From CAYVQE01 sp964633205 (lineage in GTDB: Bacteria > Myxococcota > B64-G9): a stretch of DNA of 39,656 nucleotides. The translations under genes and the position numbers were made by a program. Location: assembly GCA_964633205.1 (NCBI GenBank), contig CAZWFN010000048.1:1-39656 (forward strand). Reading direction: 5' to 3'. Below the pieces are notes generated by a model. That model was not told the origin of the DNA, searched no databases, and was given only the letters and a program-made list of their open reading frames with translations. This document shows, in pieces, positions 8,801 to 15,717 of this stretch (position 1 is its first letter; the number at the start of each line of letters is the position of its first letter).

Positions 8801-8970
8801 GCCAGGCCGGGGGCCTCGGCGATCACGGTCACCAGCGGCCGGTCCAGATCCGGGAACACGGCGACCGGCCGCTCGACGAGCTGCCAGCCACCGGCCAGCA
8901 GCAGTCCGCTGGCCGCGGCCAGCACCAGGATGCGGTGCGCCAGACAGGCGTGGATGAAGCGTTCGATCAT
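5815..8970 (-). CDS. Heavy-metal efflux RND pump (CusA/CzcA family)
   Basis: 1051 residues, the usual length for the family. This is the inner-membrane, proton-driven component of a tripartite efflux system exporting metal cations. The first transmembrane helix is at about 12-32 and is followed by the RND porter motif region VAVFPDLDRP. A central hydrophobic bundle starts at about 340. It holds the HME signature LGGLAIAVGELVDDAIVGVEN, with the acidic pair D404-D405 and E401, expected to carry protons. A second large periplasmic domain and a second membrane bundle complete the duplicated RND layout. CGGAG precedes the ATG by 7 bases. It sits 11 bases after the adaptor gene as the last gene of the operon. 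The conserved acidic pair points to the HME branch, but metal specificity (Cu/Ag versus Zn/Co/Cd/Ni) cannot be decided by eye. Its 3' end is partly duplicated downstream. Confidence 0.95.
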   Translation of the reverse strand: MIERFIHACLAHRILVLAAASGLLLAGGWQLVERPVAVFPDLDRPLVTVIAEAPGLAPEEVETLVTRPLEAALAGAAGAEQIRSWSHDGLALVRVEFGWRTDLYRDRQVVAERLLLAGENLPAGVVPEMAPISSVTGQVLDLGLVSPDGTVDQLGLHDLAEWTVRRRLLAVPGVSQVVLIGRGRPQLKALLDPDLLLRHGVDLLQVARALAGASRNTSGGFLVQGDREQQVRNLGRIHDRADLARTVVAGERRRPVRLRDVGRAELAAAFARGAAAIDGQAGVVLSVFKQPAADTLELTAALEAEVEALRAELPAGAELRADLFRQATFLQRGVDNVVEALRDGALLVVIVLLVFLFHLRAALITLLALPLSFASAGLLFWAFDLTLNTMTLGGLAIAVGELVDDAIVGVENVIRRLRGARPPEIDQPTAGGPDWLSCQVAEASSEVRGPILAGTAVVVLVFLPLFALSGIEGRLFAPLSGAYVVALLASMVISLSVTPVLAVMLLGGRGLQRARQPLRPPPVLRGLQAAAGWLIGLALRRRRWVLAGSGLLVAATALGALRLGSQFLPAFDEGTVLVMVRAAPGTSLAESERLAAAAEGRLDGLDGVRSIHRYTGRGRHDEHAPPVTISHLMLNLDPEIGLSREQMLQRVRHRLRNLAGVVVTVGQPLAHRIDHLLTGVQAEIAVKLSGPELDQLRAAARRAAERMRRVAGVVDLAVEPQVLLPQLHVRLLHERLAELGLRPGAMAERLEIALGGKVVGRVLRGERVRDLFVRLQPAHRDSAEKLRRLPVRLPAGGWTRLGDVAAVGIGYGPNAIRRDGLQRRIAVACNAHGRPVGAVVADIRRALAPLRAGLPAGYALRVAGQFAAQRRATRLVAWLSLLSLAGMILILVGQFRSLNLALQVLTCVPVAFVGGVAALGIAGLPFSVAALVGFVSLAGIATRNGILLIAHALNLMRRGARPLEAELIIRAGRERAAPVVMTALTTGMGLLPLVLAAGEAGREILHPVAVVVVGGLLTSTLFEFLLRPALLWTLGRRAAERAVFADQSCPE

Positions 8971-8981
8971 GACCGGCTCCG

Positions 8982-10529
8982 TCAGTGGGCGTGGCCGTGG
9001 CCGGTCTCGGCCGCCGGGCCCCGGCCCAGGCTCTCCAGGGCCCGCTGCGCCAGCAGCGCGCCGCGCACCACCACCCGCTGGCCCGGCTGCAGGCCGGAGC
9101 CCGGTTGCAACACCGCGTGGCGCTCGTCGATCGACTCCAGCCGCACCACCAGCCGTTCCAGCCCCTGTCCGGCGGCCCGAAACACGAAGGCCCGGCCGGC
9201 CTGGCGCACCACGGCCGCTGCCGGCAACACGATGCGCTCGGCCGCCGCCCGCTCGCCCACCAGCAGCTGCACCCGGGCCCCGGCGCGGTGGCGCCAGTCC
9301 AGGTAGCGCTGGCCGTCCTGGCTGCGCTCGCCGGTGGTCTCATTGGGCAGCCAGACGAAGAAGCGGGCCAGCCGCTGCGCCCCGTCCAGCACGCCCTCGA
9401 TGGAGCGGATGCGCAGCCCGTCCACCCGCCGGCCGGTGGCCGGGAACAACAAGCCGACCGGCAGGCCTTGCCGTGCGGCGCGGCGCACCGCGGGCAGGTC
9501 GGGCTCGAAGGCCTCGCCCACCGCCTGCAGCCGGTCCAGGGCCACCAGCTCGTAGAGCGGATCGCCGGCCGCCACCACCTGGCCGCGGCGCACCGGCCGG
9601 GCCAGCACCTCGGCGGGAGCTTCTGCCGCCAGCCGCGGTGCGGCCAGCCGGATGCGGGTGGCCACCTCGCCGCGCTGTTTTAGCGCGGTGCGCTGGCGGC
9701 GGCTCAACCCGGCCGCGCGCAGCGAGGTCAGCAAGGCGGCCAGGGTCTGGCCCTGGGCGGCCAGCCGGGCCTCGATCACCGCCAGATCGGCCGCCACCCG
9801 GCGCCGCTCCTGGCGGGCGGTCGGGCCCTCGTCCGCCAGTGCGTTCAGGTAGGTGCGCAGCCGATCGCGCTCGGTGCGCGCGGCCAGCCGCTCGGCCCGC
9901 AGCTCGACCGCCTCGAGCTGCAGCCGGCGCACCCCGGCGTCGATGATCTCCAACAAGGCCAGCCGCTCGCCGGCAACCACCGAGGCGTGCGGCAGGGCGT
10001 CCAGCGCCAGCACCCGGGCCGCCAGCGGTGCGGCCACCAGCGCCCGCCGGTCCGGGTCGGCGCGCAGCTCGCCCGGCACCTTCAACGCCGCCAGGCTGCG
10101 GCGCTCGGCCACCGGTCCCATCTCGACGTCCAGCCCGGCGACCACCGCCGGCGGCAGCAGCGCGGCGCCGGCTTCGTGTTCGTGGCCGTGTTCCGCGACA
10201 TGCGCGTGCTCCCCTGCTGCGCCGGGGGCATGACCTTGTTCAACTCCGTGCACATGCTCCCCTTCGGCTGCATGTGCCTGGTCCCCTGCGGCCCCGTGCG
10301 CATGGTCCCCTTCGTCATCGTGCGCATGATCCCCTTCGGCCTCGTGCGCATGGTCCCCTTCGGCCTCGTGCGCATGGTCCCCTTCGGCCTCGTGCGCATG
10401 GTCCCCTTCGGCCTCGTGCGCATGGCCGCCGCCGGGCTCGGGCAGCGGGTCGTGCCCGTGCGGCTGTCCGGGACAGCCCGCGGCCGACAAGAACAACAAG
10501 GCCAGCCAACACCACCCGATCCGTCTCAT
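8982..10529 (-). CDS. Periplasmic adaptor lipoprotein of the metal efflux system, with His-rich N-terminus
   Basis: 515 residues. A lipoprotein signal ends at LSAAGC with acyl-Cys19. Residues about 24-119 are extremely His-rich, built of HAHEAEGD-type octads and ending HVAEHGHEHE. The rest follows the membrane-fusion-protein order: beta-barrel/lipoyl segment (LKVPGELRADP), a long helical hairpin at about 200-275 (AVELRAERLAARTERDRL), lipoyl half, then the membrane-proximal domain (IVLPAAAVVRQAGRAFVFR). The C-terminus is again His-rich (TGHGHAH). It bridges the RND pump to the outer-membrane channel in the periplasm. By analogy with CusB-type adaptors the His clusters should bind metal; the unusual length of the cluster is what the sequence shows. 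The ATG overlaps the preceding gene's stop (ATGA), with AAGGAGGG 7 bases upstream inside that gene. Confidence 0.93.
   Translation of the reverse strand: MRRIGWCWLALLFLSAAGCPGQPHGHDPLPEPGGGHAHEAEGDHAHEAEGDHAHEAEGDHAHEAEGDHAHDDEGDHAHGAAGDQAHAAEGEHVHGVEQGHAPGAAGEHAHVAEHGHEHEAGAALLPPAVVAGLDVEMGPVAERRSLAALKVPGELRADPDRRALVAAPLAARVLALDALPHASVVAGERLALLEIIDAGVRRLQLEAVELRAERLAARTERDRLRTYLNALADEGPTARQERRRVAADLAVIEARLAAQGQTLAALLTSLRAAGLSRRQRTALKQRGEVATRIRLAAPRLAAEAPAEVLARPVRRGQVVAAGDPLYELVALDRLQAVGEAFEPDLPAVRRAARQGLPVGLLFPATGRRVDGLRIRSIEGVLDGAQRLARFFVWLPNETTGERSQDGQRYLDWRHRAGARVQLLVGERAAAERIVLPAAAVVRQAGRAFVFRAAGQGLERLVVRLESIDERHAVLQPGSGLQPGQRVVVRGALLAQRALESLGRGPAAETGHGHAH
10254..10421 (-). repeat. 24-bp coding minisatellite (7 units) in the adaptor gene
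   Basis: Seven consecutive 24-bp units, each encoding eight residues of the HAHEAEGD type. The three at 10350-10421 are identical, the next (10326-10349) differs at one base, and the remaining three toward 10254 diverge step by step. Identity at one end suggests recent expansion by slippage or unequal exchange. Because 24 is divisible by three, copy number can change without breaking the frame. Confidence 0.92.
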
Positions 10530-11926
10530 CGGGAACCCTCCTTCAGCCGCAGCGGGCGACCCACCACCCGCTGCAGCGCGATCCGGGCCAGGCGCACATC
10601 GCGCCGCAGCCGCAGCCGCCCGCGCTGCAGCTCCACGTGGGCCCGGTGCAGCGCCAGCAGCCGCACCGCGTCCAGCCGTCCGGCGGCAAAACGGGATTCA
10701 GCCAGCGCCACCGCCTCGGCCACCCGGGCCGCGGCGCCAGCCTCCAGCGCCGCCAGTTCGTCGCGCCGGGCGCGCAGGGCCGCCAGCCGGTCGGCCACCG
10801 CCACCGCGGCCTCGCGCTGGGCCTGGCGCAGGGCCGCCGCGGCCGCGGCGCGGCGCGCCAGGGCCCGGCGGTAGTCCGCCGCCCCGCTGTCGAGCAGCGG
10901 CAGCTCGATGCCCAGCATCACCCCGCCGGCCACCCCGTCCGGCCCGCCGTCGAAGGCCGGGCCCAGCTCCACGTCCGGCACCCGCTCGGCCGCCACCCGG
11001 GCGGCCTGGCGCTCGGCCAAGGCCAGCACCAGCCGGGCGCGGCGCACCGCCGGGTGGCCGGCGGCCCCGTCGCGGCGCAAGCCGGCCAGCTCCTCGTCCA
11101 GCGGCTCGGCCGCCAGACCGGTCTCAGGCAGCCGGCCCGTCCCCGGCGCCAGGCCCACCAGCAGCCGCAGCCGGCGTTGTTGCAATCGCAGCTCGGCCCG
11201 GGCCCGCACCAGGGCCTGCTGGTCGCGGGCCTGCTGGGCGCGCACCAGGGCCGCGTCCAGCGGATCGGCCAGGGCCGAGCGGCCGCGCGCTTCGACCACG
11301 GCCGCGTTCTGCTCCGAACGCTCGACCAGCCCGCGCAGCAGCGCCACCTCGGCCCGGGCGTGGGCCAGCCGCAGCCGGCCGCGCTCCAGCCGGCGCAGCG
11401 CCTGCAGCCGGGCCAGCTCCAGGTCCAGGGTGGCCAGGGCCTGGTCGGCGGCCGCCTGCTCGACCTCGGCGCCCAAGCGGCCGCCGACCGGCAAGCCGAA
11501 CAGCAGCGCCGCCTCGCCGCGCACCCCCCCGGTCTCCAGCCCCAGCACCCGGCCGGCCAAGCGCGGGTTGGGCCACAGCCCGGCGGCCGCAGCCCGGGCC
11601 CGGGCGCGCTCGAGCCCGGCCCGAGCGGCGATCACGTCGGCGTCGGCATCCAGCGCCATCCGGCGCAGCGCTCCCGGCGTCAGCTCGGCCGCGACCGCCG
11701 TCGGCGCCGGGGCCAGCCGCACCCCGGCCCGGGCGGCGAAGCGCTCCAGCTCCGGCTCCACCGCGGCCGGCCGCGGCGGGTAGTGCGGCGCAGCCGGCAG
11801 CGGCGGCAGCTGGCGATGACAGGCGGTCAGCCCGAACAGACTGAACAGGCCGGTCAGTACCCAGCGTTCGGCCCCCAGCAGGGCCGGACGAACGAAGGAT
11901 CGAGGCACGCAGCAGTATACGGACAC
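10526..11926 (-). CDS. TolC-like outer-membrane channel lipoprotein of the metal efflux system
   Basis: 466 residues from a GTG start, with GGGGAG 6 bases upstream. The leader ends at LFGLTAC (Cys36), a lipobox expected for CusC/OprM-type channels. The body is Ala/Arg/Leu-rich with long amphipathic helices (ALDADADVIAARAGLERARA). It has the internal two-fold repeat of the outer-membrane efflux protein family, including AAAAGLWPNPRLAG and its second-half counterpart AAERVPDVELGPAF. It forms the outer-membrane exit duct for the RND pump. Its stop overlaps the adaptor ATG by four bases. It starts 90 bases after the small Cys/His protein gene, with a 17-base palindrome in that gap. Confidence 0.92.
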   Translation of the reverse strand: MSVYCCVPRSFVRPALLGAERWVLTGLFSLFGLTACHRQLPPLPAAPHYPPRPAAVEPELERFAARAGVRLAPAPTAVAAELTPGALRRMALDADADVIAARAGLERARARAAAAGLWPNPRLAGRVLGLETGGVRGEAALLFGLPVGGRLGAEVEQAAADQALATLDLELARLQALRRLERGRLRLAHARAEVALLRGLVERSEQNAAVVEARGRSALADPLDAALVRAQQARDQQALVRARAELRLQQRRLRLLVGLAPGTGRLPETGLAAEPLDEELAGLRRDGAAGHPAVRRARLVLALAERQAARVAAERVPDVELGPAFDGGPDGVAGGVMLGIELPLLDSGAADYRRALARRAAAAAALRQAQREAAVAVADRLAALRARRDELAALEAGAAARVAEAVALAESRFAAGRLDAVRLLALHRAHVELQRGRLRLRRDVRLARIALQRVVGRPLRLKEGSR

Positions 11927-11943
11927 GGTTGCTCCCCGGCTCG

Positions 11944-11960
11944 GTCCACCGGCGGTGGAC
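11944..11960. promoter_or_regulatory. Perfect palindrome upstream of the efflux channel gene
   Basis: GTCCACCG-G-CGGTGGAC has eight-base arms around one central base, ending 18 bases before the GTG start of the channel gene. Its size and position suit a dimeric repressor or activator site, or a mRNA hairpin next to the ribosome site. No metal regulator gene (MerR, CsoR, CueR or CusR type) is in the window to pair it with. Confidence 0.4.
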
Positions 11961-12016
11961 GCGATCGACGCGATGGATTGTCGCCTAGCTGGAAGTCAGA
12001 GCGCCGGCCGGGGGGA

Positions 12017-12406
12017 TCACAACAGCCAGCAGCAGGACGGCCCGCCCGGGACTGCGGCCCCCGGTGGGCCCGAGCCCGTTTCAGGCGGTACGGCGCGGGC
12101 AACCACGGCCGCGCTGGGCGGCGTTGTAGCGGGAAGGGGCACCGCGATCAGCGGCGGGGACGCGGCCCCGCCCGGGCCGGAGTCGGGCAGCCAGTCCGTC
12201 TTGCCGTCCTTGTAGCAGGTGTGCTCGGGCTCCCCGTGGTGTACCGGTCCGTGGCCGTGCACCTGCCGGGCCTCGGGCCCGCAGCTGCCGGCCCCGAGCT
12301 CGTGGAAGAGCGAATCGCCGCAGCAACAGGTGGTGGCGTAGTTGACCATGCCCGCGGCAGCGAGCGCGGCGGCCAGGACGATGGCTGTGGACTCGAGCCT
12401 GCGCAT
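12017..12406 (-). CDS. Small exported Cys/His-rich protein of the efflux operon
   Basis: 129 residues, not a family I recognise. Residues 1-20 form a signal sequence (STAIVLAAALAAAG). The mature part has CCC at 27-29, C42, a His cluster at 50-62 (HGHGPVHHGEPEH), C64 and a C-terminal CCWLL. The remainder is Pro/Ala/Gly-rich and probably disordered. The combination of triple Cys, His cluster and exported location upstream of a metal pump suggests a periplasmic metal-binding or metal-delivery protein, which is inference. Two possible ATGs exist; the second (12406) is chosen because AGGA lies at a workable 4-5 bases from it and only one base from the first. It is the first gene of the presumed operon, divergent from the aminotransferase gene across about 116 bases. 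Confidence 0.7.
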   Translation of the reverse strand: MRRLESTAIVLAAALAAAGMVNYATTCCCGDSLFHELGAGSCGPEARQVHGHGPVHHGEPEHTCYKDGKTDWLPDSGPGGAASPPLIAVPLPATTPPSAAVVARAVPPETGSGPPGAAVPGGPSCCWLL

Positions 12407-12522
12407 CCATTCCTATTTACCGGCCGGCGCCGCTTTGGTCAACAACCGTTCGCCCCCAAGGCGCTCGAAAGCCCGGCCGCGGTTTGCCCGCGGCCGGCGG
12501 CTCTGATAACACAGTTGCTGGC

Positions 12523-13392
12523 ATGGGCACGATCATCAACATCGACGGCGAGCTGCTCGGGCCCCACCAGGCCCGGGTTTCGGTGTTCGACCGCGGTTTT
12601 CTATACGGGGACTCGGTCTACGAGGTGGTGCGGACCCTGCGCGGCGTGCCCTTCGCCCTGGACCGCCACCTGGACCGGCTGGAGCTGTCGGCCGCCAAGC
12701 TGGCCATCGCCCTGCCGCTGCGCGACTGGCTGGAAGACCAGATCGCGCGCACCCTGGCCGCGGCGGCCAACGCCGAGTCCTACCTGCGCATCATCGTCAC
12801 CCGCGGCTCGGGCCCCATCGGGCTCGACCCGCAGCTGGCCGGCGCTCCGCTGACCGCTATCCTGGTCCAGCCCTTCGAGCCCTTCCCGGACTGGACCTAT
12901 GAACGCGGCATCCGGGTGACCATCCCGCAGGTGCGCCGGCAGGAGCGCGCCGAGGGGGATTCCGCCGCCAAGACGGGCAACTACCTCAACTCGGTGCTGG
13001 CCATCGGCGAGGCCCGGCGCCGCGGCTACTACGACGCGCTGCTGCTCGACACCCGCGGCCGGGTCAGCGAGGCCACCTCGGCCAACCTGTTCGCCGTGCG
13101 CGCCGGCAGCCTGTGCACCCCCAGCGCCCAGACCGGCCTGCTGCAGGGTGTCACCCGGGCGCTGATCGGCGAGATCGCCGCCGAGCAGGGCATCGCGCTC
13201 GAGGAGCGCGACCTGCTGCCGGCCGACCTGTTCGCGGCCGACGAGCTGATGCTGACCAGCACCCTGCGCGGGGTGATGCCGGTGGTCGAGGTCGACGACC
13301 GGCCCATAGCCGACGGCCGCCCCGGCCCGCTGACCCGCCGGCTGCAGCTGCTGCTGCAACAGCGCGCCGAACAGCTCGTCGCCGGCGGCTAA
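12523..13392 (+). CDS. PLP fold-type IV aminotransferase (branched-chain / D-amino-acid / aminodeoxychorismate lyase family)
   Basis: 289 residues from ATG 12523; in-frame upstream codons look non-coding. It has the class IV hallmarks: VSVFDRGFLYGDSVYE near residues 19-34, the catalytic PLP-binding Lys150 in AAKTGNYLNSVLA, the cofactor glutamate E184 in VSEATSANLF, and the phosphate-binding LLQGVTRALIG and STLRGVMPV segments. Family members transfer amino groups of branched-chain amino acids (IlvE), D-amino acids (Dat), or cleave aminodeoxychorismate (PabC). The sequence alone does not settle which, and no biosynthetic neighbours help. There is no clear ribosome site. Its TAA overlaps the stop of the convergent gene (CTAA at 13389-13392). 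Confidence 0.9.
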   Translation: MGTIINIDGELLGPHQARVSVFDRGFLYGDSVYEVVRTLRGVPFALDRHLDRLELSAAKLAIALPLRDWLEDQIARTLAAAANAESYLRIIVTRGSGPIGLDPQLAGAPLTAILVQPFEPFPDWTYERGIRVTIPQVRRQERAEGDSAAKTGNYLNSVLAIGEARRRGYYDALLLDTRGRVSEATSANLFAVRAGSLCTPSAQTGLLQGVTRALIGEIAAEQGIALEERDLLPADLFAADELMLTSTLRGVMPVVEVDDRPIADGRPGPLTRRLQLLLQQRAEQLVAGG

Positions 13393-14027
13393 GAGCCCTT
13401 AGCGCCTGTTACCGCCTCCAGCAGCGGCCGCAGCAGCGGCGCCAGGCCGCGGTCGACCAGGCGCGGGTGGTCGGCCAGCACCTGGCGCAGAGCCCGCGAG
13501 CCAGCCTGGATCCAGGCCTCGTGGTCGGCCACCACCTGCTCCAGCACCGGGGCCGCCGCGGCCAGGGCGGCGGCCAGCGCGTCCGGGTCCAGGGCGCGGG
13601 CGAACCCGGCGCTGTAGGCCCGGGCCAGCGCCGGCCAGTCCTGCTGCTCGGCGGCCAGGGCCAGGCCGAGCCGGGTGGAGCGGCCGGCCAGCTCGCCGGC
13701 CAGGCCCAGCTCGATGCGACCCAGCAGATCGCGCAAAAAGGCCGCCTGCAGCGCCGGGGCCAGCCTGGCGGTCTGATCGAGCAGGCCGCGGCCGGTCAGC
13801 AGCAGGGCGTTGGCCGCCCGCGGCAACGCCTGCAGCAACGCCAGCGGCAGCGAGGGATCGGTCCAGACGGCGGTGCGCACCAGCTCGGGCGCGTAGGCCG
13901 GGTCGATGCGCGCCAGCAGCCGGCGCAAGCTGTTCTTGAAGCGCGCCGAGCGCAGCAGCGGCCGCAGCCGTACGGTGGCCTCGTCCAGCCAGCCCGGCCG
14001 GTCGGCTGGGGGATCGCCCATGATCAT
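13389..14027 (-). CDS. Uncharacterised Leu/Ala-rich helical protein
   Basis: 212 residues from ATG 14027, with GGAGG five bases upstream; ATG 14021 is a possible alternative. I do not recognise a family. The protein has no signal peptide and no membrane span. It is almost entirely Leu/Ala/Arg-rich amphipathic helix, starting with a basic stretch (LLRSARFKNSLRRLLARID) and continuing with regular helices, so a soluble helical bundle or scaffold is likely. Its stop codon overlaps the aminotransferase stop, and it is divergent from the 88-residue gene across 104 bases. Codon use fits the surrounding high-G+C genes, which together with the ribosome site argues it is real. Confidence 0.65.
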   Translation of the reverse strand: MIMGDPPADRPGWLDEATVRLRPLLRSARFKNSLRRLLARIDPAYAPELVRTAVWTDPSLPLALLQALPRAANALLLTGRGLLDQTARLAPALQAAFLRDLLGRIELGLAGELAGRSTRLGLALAAEQQDWPALARAYSAGFARALDPDALAAALAAAAPVLEQVVADHEAWIQAGSRALRQVLADHPRLVDRGLAPLLRPLLEAVTGAKGS

Positions 14028-14131
14028 GACACCCTCCTGCGGGCGGCGCCGGTCTTGACCGGCCGCGAAATCGTGCCCAGCTTGTACCACAACGCGGACC
14101 CATCGCAAGCCGAAGGGGAAGAGGAGGCGCC

Positions 14132-14398
14132 ATGAACGACAGCCAGTCCGATCCGAAGCAGATCTGCGACCAGATCCGCAGCATCTACCCCGAGGTGGGC
14201 CGTTGCGGAATCAACGTCTCGGTCGACTTCGACCAGGCCAAGTCGGCCTGGATCGTCGAGCTGGAGCACGCCGGCACCCGCCTGTCGACCCACCTGGAGC
14301 CCGAGGACACCCAGGCCTGTCTCGAAGGCCGCGAATGCGTCACCCTGGGCAGCAAGATCGGCCAGCTGGTGGCCAACGCCGAGCGCCGGCCGGATTGA
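14132..14398 (+). CDS. Small uncharacterised protein, 88 residues
   Basis: ATG preceded by GGAGG at 7 bases. No signal peptide or membrane segment. It reads as one compact alpha/beta domain: helix (DPKQICDQIRSIYPE), a beta hairpin (INVSVDFDQAKSAWIVELEH), then a helical C-terminus with C63 and C69 (TQACLEGRECVTL). Four Cys in all (12, 25, 63, 69) could bind metal or be incidental. No known family recognised. It is 84 bases upstream of the first thiolase on the same strand, with a small GC hairpin (14416-14432) between, so cotranscription is uncertain. Confidence 0.7.
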   Translation: MNDSQSDPKQICDQIRSIYPEVGRCGINVSVDFDQAKSAWIVELEHAGTRLSTHLEPEDTQACLEGRECVTLGSKIGQLVANAERRPD

Positions 14399-14482
14399 TC
14401 GCCCGCAGGCGGCCAGCCGGCTTGTGGCCGGCCCGCCGCCAGTGCTATACCAGGCCCTGCTCGAATTTCCAAAGGAGGGTCT

Positions 14483-15670
14483 GTGAGCATGAGACAAGCG
14501 GTCATCGCCAGCGCCTGCCGCACCGCCATCGGCGACTTCGGCGGCGGGCTCAAGAAGGTGCCGGCCAAGAAGCTCGGCGCCATCGTCATCACCGAAGCCA
14601 TCCGCCGCGCCGGCCTCGCTGCCGATCAGGTCGACGAGGTCATCATGGGCTGCGTGCTGCCCCACAACATGGGCCAGAACCCGGCCCGCCAGGCGGTGCT
14701 GACCGCCGGGCTGCCCATGACCACCGAGAGCCTGACCATCAACAAGGTCTGCGGCTCGGGGCTCAAGGCGGTCATGCTGGCCGCCCAGGCCATCGCCTGC
14801 GGCGACGCCGAGGTGGTGGTGGCCGGTGGCATGGAGAACATGAACCAGGCGCCCTTCATGCTGCCCAAGGCGCGCTACGGCTATCGCATGGGCGCCGCGG
14901 CGCTGATCGACGGCCTGCTGCAGGACGGCCTGTGGGACGTCAACAACGACATCCACATGGGCGCCACCGCCGAGCACATCGCCGATCGCTTCGGCATCGG
15001 TCGCGAGGAGATGGATCGCTTCGCACTGGCCTCCTATGAGAAGGCCCTGGCGGCCCAGCGCGACGGCAAGCTCGACGCCGAGATCGTGCCGGTGGAGGTG
15101 CCCCAGCGCAAGGGCGAGCCGCTGCTGTTCGACCGCGACGAGGTGCCGCGGCAGACCTCGCTGGAGCTGCTGGGCAAGCTGCGGCCGGCGTTCAAGAAGG
15201 ACGCCGGCCGGGTGACCGCCGGCAACTCGTCCAAGATCTCGGACGGGGCAGCGGCCCTGGTGATCACCTCGCGCGAGCGGGCCGAGACGCTGGGCCTGGA
15301 GATCATGGCCACCGTGGGCGCCCAGGGCGCGGCCGCCCAGGATCCGATGGAGGTGCTGGTCACCCCCATCCTGTCCATCCCCCGGGTGCTGGACAAGGCC
15401 GGGCTGGGCGTGGCCGACATCGACCTGCACGAGGTCAACGAGGCCTTTTCGGTGTCCACGGTGGCGGTCATGCGCGAGCTGGGCATCCCCGAGGAGCGGC
15501 TCAACGTCCACGGCGGGGCCATCGCGCTGGGCCACCCCATCGGCGCCTCCGGCGCCCGGGTGCTGACCACCCTGCTCTACGCCCTGGCCGATCGGGGCCT
15601 GAAGCGCGGCATGGCCAGCCTGTGTCTGGGCGGCGGCGAGGCGGTCAGCCTGATCGTCGAGCGCCCGTAG
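14483..15670 (+). CDS. Acetyl-CoA C-acetyltransferase (thiolase), first of a tandem pair
   Basis: 395 residues from GTG 14483, chosen because AAGGAGG lies five bases before it; ATG 14489 would remove two residues. The enzyme condenses or cleaves acyl-CoA (two acetyl-CoA to acetoacetyl-CoA, or the reverse). All active-site elements are present: acyl-accepting Cys90 in NKVCGSG, the NEAF loop at 319-322, His351 in GGAIALGHPIGASGAR, and Cys381 in LCLGGGEA. The length matches biosynthetic-type AtoB/PhaA thiolases. A close paralogue follows after 47 bases. No hydratase or dehydrogenase is adjacent, so its role in beta-oxidation, acetoacetate use or polyhydroxyalkanoate synthesis is open. Confidence 0.93.
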   Translation: MSMRQAVIASACRTAIGDFGGGLKKVPAKKLGAIVITEAIRRAGLAADQVDEVIMGCVLPHNMGQNPARQAVLTAGLPMTTESLTINKVCGSGLKAVMLAAQAIACGDAEVVVAGGMENMNQAPFMLPKARYGYRMGAAALIDGLLQDGLWDVNNDIHMGATAEHIADRFGIGREEMDRFALASYEKALAAQRDGKLDAEIVPVEVPQRKGEPLLFDRDEVPRQTSLELLGKLRPAFKKDAGRVTAGNSSKISDGAAALVITSRERAETLGLEIMATVGAQGAAAQDPMEVLVTPILSIPRVLDKAGLGVADIDLHEVNEAFSVSTVAVMRELGIPEERLNVHGGAIALGHPIGASGARVLTTLLYALADRGLKRGMASLCLGGGEAVSLIVERP

Positions 15671-15717
15671 CCCGATTTGCGGTTTTTGGCGATAGCACGA
15701 AAGACGAGGTGGAGCAG

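Noticed and set aside
5830..9306. 1158-codon plus-strand open frame opposite the RND pump and adaptor genes
   Set aside because: It is Gln/Gly/Ala/His-rich with no domain, and mirrors the strongly G/C-biased third codon positions of the real genes on the other strand.
10254..10421. CRISPR or iteron-like array
   Set aside because: Units are contiguous without spacers and in frame with the adaptor protein.
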